From the NCBI GenBank assembly GCA_902478785.1, contig CABSMJ010000003.1:1-64000 (forward strand): a stretch of DNA of 64,000 bases. Direction: 5' to 3'. The position numbers were made by a program, and so were the translations under genes. This document shows positions 58,846-64,000 of the stretch, one piece after another (position 1 is the stretch's first letter; each line of letters opens with the position of its first letter). The notes below the pieces were generated by a model that was given only the letters and a program-made list of their open reading frames with translations, searched no databases and was not told the origin of the DNA. This DNA is from an uncultured Oscillospiraceae bacterium. GTDB lineage: Bacteria; Bacillota; Clostridia; Oscillospirales; Oscillospiraceae.

Positions 58846-59724
58846 ATGACAGATCTGGTCTATCTCTACGACGGCAGCTTTGATGGCTTTCTCTGCTGCG
58901 TCTTTGACAGCTATACCAAAAAAGAAGTCCTCACCGCCATTTACAGCGATGAGGACTTTGCTCCTTCCCTGTTTGCCACCCGGACGGTAGTCACCGACAC
59001 CGCCCACGCTCGGCGGGTCTACCGCAGTCTGGTGCGCATCTCCCCCACGGTGGGCCCCTTTCTGCGCCGGTGCCATCTGACATGTCTGGAGGAGAAGGAG
59101 CTCTATATGTACCGCTTCGTCCGCAAGCTCTACCGCCTTGGGCCGCCTCTGCTGCGCAGCCTCACGGACGAGACATATCTACCTTTGCTCCGGGCGGTCC
59201 GGCACCTGGAGCATGAGGCGGAGCTGCTGCGGGGTTTTGTCCGGTTCTCCGAGCTCTCAGGCGTCTTGGGCGCGGAGATCGAGCCGAAGAACCGGGTGCT
59301 GCCTTTGCTGCGCAGTCATTTCTGCAGCCGCTATCAAAACGAGCGGCTCTTTCTCTACGACCGCACCCATCGGGAGGCCCTGTTTTACGCCGATGGGCGG
59401 TCGGAGATCCTGCCCCTGGAGCACTTCCAAATGGCCGGTCCCGACGAAACCGAGGCCCGCTATCGGACGCTGTGGAAGCGGTTTTATGACACCATCGCTA
59501 TCCGGGAGCGGGAGAATCCCCGCCTGCGGATGACTCATATGCCCAAGCGTTACTGGAACACCATGACCGAATTCCAGGGCCCGGCGTATTTCAAGGCGCA
59601 AAGCTCTCCCGCAGATGCCCGATCCCCCGGCGCTCCAGACGGGACACCTGGACTTGGGACACCCCCAGCACCTTTGCCACCTGCTCCTGGGTCAGCCCCT
59701 TATAAAAGCGCAGAAGGATCGTGA
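58846..59724 (+). CDS. DUF4130/TIGR03915 DNA metabolism protein with antisense-encoded tail
   Basis: A 292-residue protein with the family start YLYDGSFDGFLCCVFDSY, RRCHLTCLEEKELYMYRFV, LRSHFCSRYQNERLFLYDRT and the end-of-domain MPKRYWNTMTEFQG near residue 245. The family normally stops there. Here about 40 more residues rich in Pro, Ala, Ser and Gly are read from the strand opposite the 3' end of sigF (59591-59724), so the two genes overlap convergently by 134 bp. RBS GGAGG is five bases before the ATG. Partner of the radical-SAM gene. Confidence 0.87.
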   Translation: MTDLVYLYDGSFDGFLCCVFDSYTKKEVLTAIYSDEDFAPSLFATRTVVTDTAHARRVYRSLVRISPTVGPFLRRCHLTCLEEKELYMYRFVRKLYRLGPPLLRSLTDETYLPLLRAVRHLEHEAELLRGFVRFSELSGVLGAEIEPKNRVLPLLRSHFCSRYQNERLFLYDRTHREALFYADGRSEILPLEHFQMAGPDETEARYRTLWKRFYDTIAIRERENPRLRMTHMPKRYWNTMTEFQGPAYFKAQSSPADARSPGAPDGTPGLGTPPAPLPPAPGSAPYKSAEGS

Positions 59725-60307
59725 GCTTCTCCTTCTCCGGCAGCCGGTCAATGGCCTCCCGCAGGGCGATGCGCTCCACCATGCTCTCCTCCGGCGCCTC
59801 GGTGCCCAGCATACCCTCCAGAGTCAGCCCCTCCGCAGTCTCCTGCTGGAGAGATTCCGGTGCACCGGCCGCCAGGTCCGCCTGGGCGATTTCCTCCGGC
59901 TCCAGTCCCGTGGCCTGGGACAGCTCCGAAAGGACCGGCTCCCGGCCCAGTTCCTGCCGCAGACGCTCCCTCATAGTGTAAAGCATTTGTGCTTGCTCCC
60001 GAAGGTTCCGTCCTACTTTTACGGCTCCATCATCCCGGAGAAATCTCCGAATCTCTCCGGCGATCTTGGGCACGGCATAGGTGGAAAAACAGGTGCCGTA
60101 ACTGAAATCAAAGCCCTGAACCGCCTTCAAAAAACCAAGGCACCCCAGTTGATACAAATCCTCCGGCTCCACGCCCCGGCCGTAGTAGCGCCGCACAATG
60201 CTCCAGATCAGGCCGTTGTTCTCTGTCAGCACCCGTTCACAGGCCTCCTGGTCCCCCTGCTGCGCCGCCTGCAGCAAGGCCAGGTTCTCCTCCTGAGCGG
60301 CGGTCAT
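59591..60307 (-). CDS. sigF: Sporulation sigma factor F
   Basis: Forespore-specific sigma factor, 238 residues. Region 2 contains NGLIWSIVRRYYGRGVEPEDLYQLGCLGFLKAV and YGTCFSTYAVPKIAGEIRRFLRDD; region 3 REPVLSELSQATGLEPEEI; region 4 EKEKLTILLRFYKGLTQEQV and VSQVQVSRLERR. ATG 60307 overlaps the spoIIAB stop by four bases. Its 3' end overlaps the convergent DUF4130 gene by 134 bp. Confidence 0.96.
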   Translation of the reverse strand: MTAAQEENLALLQAAQQGDQEACERVLTENNGLIWSIVRRYYGRGVEPEDLYQLGCLGFLKAVQGFDFSYGTCFSTYAVPKIAGEIRRFLRDDGAVKVGRNLREQAQMLYTMRERLRQELGREPVLSELSQATGLEPEEIAQADLAAGAPESLQQETAEGLTLEGMLGTEAPEESMVERIALREAIDRLPEKEKLTILLRFYKGLTQEQVAKVLGVSQVQVSRLERRGIGHLRESFAP

Positions 60308-60747
60308 TTCACACCGGTGGCCCGGACCGAGATGCGCTTGCGCATGGTGACGGTGGTGCCCTTTCCCACCTGGGAGCGGACACTGAGGCGGTCCATAAAG
60401 CTCTCCATAATGGTAAAGCCCATACCGCTGCGCTCCTCCCCACCGGTGGTGAAGAGCGGCTGCCGGGCCTGCTCCACATCCGGGATGCCCTTGCCCCAGT
60501 CCTTGATGACCAGCTCCAGCACATTCCCCTCATAGATCCGGGCCTTCACGCTGATCTTTCCCAACTCGTCGGGATAGGCGTGGACAATGGCGTTGGTGAC
60601 CGCCTCGCTGACCGCCGTCTTAATGTCGCCGATCTCGTCCAGTGTGGGGTCCAGCTGGGCGGCAAAGCAGGCCACCGCCACCCGGGCAAAGGCCTCGTTG
60701 CTGCTGCGGCTCAAAAATTCCATGTTTATGTAGTTGCTCGTTTTCAT
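60304..60747 (-). CDS. spoIIAB: Anti-sigma F factor / serine kinase
   Basis: Binds and silences SigF and phosphorylates SpoIIAA. The 147-residue GHKL kinase has the N-box EAVTNAIVHAYPDE, the G1 box VIKDWGKGIPDVEQA and G2 GEERSGMGFTIMESFMD. ATG 60747 has AGGAGGAAGCGAC before it. Order AA-AB-F and overlap with sigF are as in Bacillus and Clostridia. Confidence 0.96.
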   Translation of the reverse strand: MKTSNYINMEFLSRSSNEAFARVAVACFAAQLDPTLDEIGDIKTAVSEAVTNAIVHAYPDELGKISVKARIYEGNVLELVIKDWGKGIPDVEQARQPLFTTGGEERSGMGFTIMESFMDRLSVRSQVGKGTTVTMRKRISVRATGVK

Positions 60748-60810
60748 GTCGCTTCCTCCTGTCACACGGCCCTGCCTTTGGCAAGTCCGCCGAATTTCTC
60801 CTTCCTCGCC

Positions 60811-61116
60811 TCAGCGGATGGTAATCAAGCGGTCGATCCCCGCTGCATCCAGGACCCGGCGGGCCTGGTCCGGCACATGACACACCATGAGATTCCCTCC
60901 CAGTGCCTCCATCCGACGCCGGGCTCGCAAAAGCAGGGCGATGCCGGAGCTGTCCATAAAGGTGACGCCCCCCAGATCCAGTACCAGCTTCAGCGGTACT
61001 GCCGCGTCAATGGCCATCTCCATCTCCTCCATCGCCTTGCGGGCGGCGTGGTGGTCCAGCTCACCGGACAGCTCCAGCAGCAGATTGCGGTCCACGGTCT
61101 TTTCCCGAATCTCCAT
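60811..61116 (-). CDS. spoIIAA: Anti-sigma F factor antagonist
   Basis: A 101-residue STAS protein; the phosphorylated serine lies in FMDSSGIALLLRARR near residue 57. When dephosphorylated it releases SigF from SpoIIAB. First gene of the spoIIA operon; RBS AAAGGGG is eight bases before the ATG. A Spo0A-type promoter lies about 145 bp upstream. Confidence 0.96.
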   Translation of the reverse strand: MEIREKTVDRNLLLELSGELDHHAARKAMEEMEMAIDAAVPLKLVLDLGGVTFMDSSGIALLLRARRRMEALGGNLMVCHVPDQARRVLDAAGIDRLITIR

Positions 61117-61258
61117 AGAATTTCCCCTTTGTGCAGATTTCTTTCCCGGCGGCGCTCTTCGCCGCCTCTCCTCATTGGCTGCCGCCGGAACAGGGCGGCT
61201 TTTTTCTTCTTCCAGGCCCAGTCCTTCCGATCCGACCGGACCAAATCAGGCTAGTCCC

Positions 61259-61293
61259 ATTATAGTCTGCCCACTTTTTCGAATTTTGTCGCA
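61259..61293 (-). promoter_or_regulatory. Spo0A-type promoter of the spoIIA operon
   Basis: Minus-strand TATAAT (61259-61264), 17-bp spacer, poor -35 AAAATT (61282-61287), and directly upstream a 0A box TTTGTCGCA (61285-61293 on the plus strand), one mismatch from TTTGTCGAA. The same arrangement as at 27152-27196. Confidence 0.65.
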
Positions 61294-61375
61294 AAAAAAT
61301 CCAGATCCGTAAAATAAAAGTATTTTTCCCGGCTTTCTGTCCATTTCTTCCTTTCCCACTGATCCCTCAAGTGCA

Positions 61376-61413
61376 AAAAGCACCCCTGCGGAAAAATCCG
61401 CAGGGGTGCTTTT
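61376..61413 (-). terminator. Terminator of valS
   Basis: A perfect 17-bp stem (AAAAGCACCCCTGCGGA / TCCGCAGGGGTGCTTTT) with an AAAA loop, 20 bp past the valS stop; TTTT runs on both strands. Confidence 0.92.
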
Positions 61414-61432
61414 ACTTTTGCTATTGGAATTT

Positions 61433-64000
61433 TTAGTTGCCCATGGCTTTGGCAGAGGCCTCCAGCTGGGCGATCAGCTCCTTGTACTTGGCGGCCTTCT
61501 CCCGCTCGGCGTTGACCACCGCCTCAGGAGCACGGGATACGAACTTCTCATTGCTGAGCTTCTGCTCCACGATGCGCAGGCCGTTTTCAGCCTTCTCCTT
61601 CTCCTTGGCGATCCGCTCCAACTCCGCGGCAATGTCCACCAGCTCGCTCAGGGGCATATAGACGGTGGCTTTGGAGGTGACCACGGACACCTGGCCGCTG
61701 ACATCCGCGGGAGCGGTGTCGGCAAAGGTGACCGCGCTGGCGTAGGCCAGGCGCTCCAGGAAGTGGAGACCCTGGGTATAGATGTCCGGGGTGGCAGTGA
61801 CGATCAGCACCTCTGCCTTCCGGGAGGGGGGCACGTTCATCTCGGAGCGCCGGGCACGGATGGCTTTGATGGTGTCCATCACCGTCTCCATGGCGGCCTC
61901 CTCCTGGGGGAAGCTGAGCTCGGAGCGGTATTCCGGCCACTGGGAGGTCATCAGGTAGCTGCTCTCCTCGCCCTCCATCTTGGGCAGGGCCTGCCAGATC
62001 TCCTCGGTCAGGAAGGGCATGAAGGGATGCAGCAGCTTCAAAAGATCCGTCAGCACATAGCACAGGACATTCTGCGCCGTCAGCTTGGCATTCTCATCAT
62101 CGCCGCCCAGACGGGTCTTGGTCAGCTCAATATACCAGTCGCAGAAGGTATCCCACAGGAAGTCATAGACCTTGGCAGAGGCCACGCCGATCTCGTAGCT
62201 GTCCAGGTTTTCAGTGACCTCCTTGACCAGGGTGTTGAGCTTGGAGAGGACCCACTTGTCCTCCTGCTCCAGCTGCTCCGCCGCAGGCAGAGTGCACTTA
62301 TCGATGGTCAGGTTCATCATCACGAAGCGGCTGGCATTCCAAACCTTGTTGGCAAAGTTGCGCATGGCCTCGCACTTTTCCGTGTAGAACCGGGTGTCGT
62401 TGCCGGGGCTGTTGCCGGTGATAAGGTTGAAGCGCAGCGCGTCGGCGCCATACTTCTGGGCCATCTCCAGGGGGTCGATGCCGTTGCCCAGGGACTTGGA
62501 CATCTTCCGGCCCTTATCATCCCGGACCAGGCCGTGAATCAGAACGGTGTGGAAGGGGATCTCATGCATCTGCTCGCAGCCGGAGAAGATCATCCGGGCC
62601 ACCCAGAAGAAGATGATGTCGTAGCCGGTGACCATAACGGAAGTGGGATAGTAGAAGTCCAGATCCGCTGTCTTTTCCGGCCAGCCCATGGTGGAGAAGG
62701 GCCACAGAGCGGAGGAGAACCAGGTATCCAGCACATCCTCGTCTCGGGTCAGATGCTCGGAGCCGCACTTTTCGCACTTGGTGGGATCGGTGCGGCTGAC
62801 ATTGATGTGACCGCAGTCATCGCAGTACCAGGCAGGGATCTGATGGCCCCACCACAGCTGACGGGAGATGCACCAGTCATGGACATTCTCCATCCAGTTG
62901 ATATAGGTCTTGGAGAAGCGCTCGGGGACGAACTTGACCTCGCCGTCCTTCACCACCCGCAGCGCCTCCTTGGCCAGGGGCTCCATCTTCACGAACCACT
63001 GGGCGGAGATCATGGGCTCCACGTCGTTGTGGCAGCGGTAGCAGGTGCCCACGTTGTGGTTGTAGGGCTCGGTCTTGACCAGATACCCCTGCTCCTCCAG
63101 ATCCTTGACGATCTGCTTACGGCACTCATACCGGTCCATACCGTTGTAAGGGCCGCCGTTTTCATTGATCTTTCCGTCGTCGCCGATGCAGCGGATGACC
63201 TCCAGGTTGTGGCGCAGGCCCACCTCAAAGTCGTTGGGGTCATGGGCGGGTGTCATTTTCACGGCGCCGGTACCGAAGCCCAGCTCCACATACTCGTCGG
63301 CCACGATGGGGATCTCCCGATTCATGATGGGCAGGATGCAGGTCTTGCCCACCAGGTCCTTGAACCGCTCGTCCTCAGGGTTGACGGCCACACCGGTATC
63401 GCCCATCATGGTCTCAGGCCGAGTAGTGGCGATGACCAGATCACCGGAGCCGTCGGTGAGGGGATAGCGGATATACCACAGATGACCGGGCTTATCGACA
63501 TACTCCACCTCTGCGTCGGAAAGGGCAGTGGCGCAGTGGGGACACCAGTTGATGACCCGGCTGCCCTTATAGATGAGGCCCTTGTCATAGAGCTCGCAGA
63601 AGGTCTCCCGGACAGCTTTGGAAAGGCCCTCGTCCATGGTGAAGCGGGAACGGCTCCAGTCACAGGAAACGCCCATCTTCTTCTGCTGTTCCACGATACG
63701 GCCGCCGTATTCTTCCTTCCACTTCCACACGCGCTGGAGGAACTTTTCACGGCCCAGGTCATAGCGGGTCAGGCCCTCCTTGGTGCGCAGTTCCTCCTCC
63801 ACCTTGATCTGGGTAGCGATGCCGGCGTGGTCCACACCGGGCAGCCACAGCGTGGAGTAGCCCTGCATCCGCTTGAAGCGGGTCAGGATATCCTGGAGGG
63901 TGCAGTCCAGGGCGTGGCCCATATGGAGCTGACCGGTGACGTTGGGCGGGGGCATGACGATGGAAAAGGGAGGCTTCTTGGGATCAGGGTCGCCGTTGAA
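61433..64000 (-). CDS. valS: Valyl-tRNA synthetase, partial (5' end beyond the window)
   Basis: Class I synthetase charging tRNA-Val; about 855 codons are visible and the N-terminus is cut off. The catalytic HIGH-type motif is in PPPNVTGQLHMGHALD, the KMSKS motif in DDKGRKMSKSLGNGIDP, the editing domain around TPAHDPNDFEVG, zinc-like cysteine pairs CDDC and CEKC near the catalytic core, and a C-terminal coiled coil (EKEKAENGLRIVEQKLSN). The frame continues to base 64000 without a stop, so the first in-window methionine (63955) is not the start. Confidence 0.97.
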   Translation of the reverse strand, partial: FNGDPDPKKPPFSIVMPPPNVTGQLHMGHALDCTLQDILTRFKRMQGYSTLWLPGVDHAGIATQIKVEEELRTKEGLTRYDLGREKFLQRVWKWKEEYGGRIVEQQKKMGVSCDWSRSRFTMDEGLSKAVRETFCELYDKGLIYKGSRVINWCPHCATALSDAEVEYVDKPGHLWYIRYPLTDGSGDLVIATTRPETMMGDTGVAVNPEDERFKDLVGKTCILPIMNREIPIVADEYVELGFGTGAVKMTPAHDPNDFEVGLRHNLEVIRCIGDDGKINENGGPYNGMDRYECRKQIVKDLEEQGYLVKTEPYNHNVGTCYRCHNDVEPMISAQWFVKMEPLAKEALRVVKDGEVKFVPERFSKTYINWMENVHDWCISRQLWWGHQIPAWYCDDCGHINVSRTDPTKCEKCGSEHLTRDEDVLDTWFSSALWPFSTMGWPEKTADLDFYYPTSVMVTGYDIIFFWVARMIFSGCEQMHEIPFHTVLIHGLVRDDKGRKMSKSLGNGIDPLEMAQKYGADALRFNLITGNSPGNDTRFYTEKCEAMRNFANKVWNASRFVMMNLTIDKCTLPAAEQLEQEDKWVLSKLNTLVKEVTENLDSYEIGVASAKVYDFLWDTFCDWYIELTKTRLGGDDENAKLTAQNVLCYVLTDLLKLLHPFMPFLTEEIWQALPKMEGEESSYLMTSQWPEYRSELSFPQEEAAMETVMDTIKAIRARRSEMNVPPSRKAEVLIVTATPDIYTQGLHFLERLAYASAVTFADTAPADVSGQVSVVTSKATVYMPLSELVDIAAELERIAKEKEKAENGLRIVEQKLSNEKFVSRAPEAVVNAEREKAAKYKELIAQLEASAKAMGN

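Overview
The window looks like chromosomal DNA of a GC-rich (roughly 60% G+C by eye), spore-forming, Gram-positive anaerobe of the Oscillospirales (Flavonifractor/Intestinimonas/Lawsonibacter-like; the genus is inference). The evidence is a complete spoIIAA-spoIIAB-sigF operon, a T-box leader on alaS, a lysine riboswitch, a BusR-type osmoregulator, LexA-like boxes of Gram-positive type, a high-molecular-weight-rubredoxin-like flavoprotein, and small Clostridia-type proteins resembling DUF6514, DUF6774 and DUF4358. There is no rRNA, CRISPR array, phage or transposase. Most of the window is core genome in short operons, usually with 4-nt ATGA overlaps and strong hairpin terminators.

Layout. 1-0.4 kb: three tRNA-Leu genes (one cut by the window edge). 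0.5-5.4 kb: citrate synthase, sirtuin, an ArsC-fold protein without its cysteine, a cation diffusion facilitator and a zinc-ribbon protein. 5.6-9.2 kb: an NhaC-superfamily transporter (probable lysine permease) behind a lysine riboswitch, then a secreted nuclease with a coupled upstream gene. 9.3-14.5 kb: nucleoside hydrolase, PfkB-type sugar kinase, flavin reductase-rubredoxin fusion, adenine deaminase and nicotinamidase. 14.8-19.9 kb: aconitase-family hydratase, NADP-isocitrate dehydrogenase, a small DUF6774-like protein and a ClC channel; with citrate synthase these make the oxidative half of the TCA cycle to 2-oxoglutarate. 20.2-22.3 kb: serC-serA. 22.4-26.5 kb: busR-opuC osmolyte uptake operon. 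26.6-31.1 kb: tRNA-Pro, a DUF6514-like gene under two perfect Spo0A boxes, and comEC-holA-rnmV. 31.4-34.1 kb: SLH-type secreted protein, hinT with a partial duplicate, and an unknown protein. 34.2-38 kb: alaS with T-box and an XRE protein with a repetitive hydrophobic domain. 38-46.6 kb: FAD protein, mltG-U32, tagA-tmk, EamA transporter, 3-methyladenine glycosylase-HAD, and an XRE regulator. 46.7-50.3 kb: pcrA and an MBL-fold protein. 50.3-53.8 kb: a BlaI/BlaR1-like pair with a very large sensor domain. 53.9-57.1 kb: DHHW-MBOAT surface acylation genes and a DUF4358-like lipoprotein. 57.2-59.7 kb: a probable SOS operon (small membrane protein, radical-SAM DNA repair protein, DUF4130 partner). 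59.6-61.1 kb: the spoIIA operon. 61.4 kb to the end: valS (5' end outside the window).

The most noteworthy signals are regulatory. Three LexA-like boxes stand exactly 30 bp apart over the promoter of the radical-SAM/DUF4130 operon. A promoter with two perfect 0A boxes drives the DUF6514-like gene and shares its architecture with the spoIIA promoter. A lysine riboswitch precedes an NhaC-type transporter that carries an extracytoplasmic DnaJ-like four-CxxC module. A BlaI-type operator controls a M56 sensor with a sensor domain of about 660 residues and no beta-lactamase nearby. All coordinates and motifs were read by eye; no database search or folding program was run.
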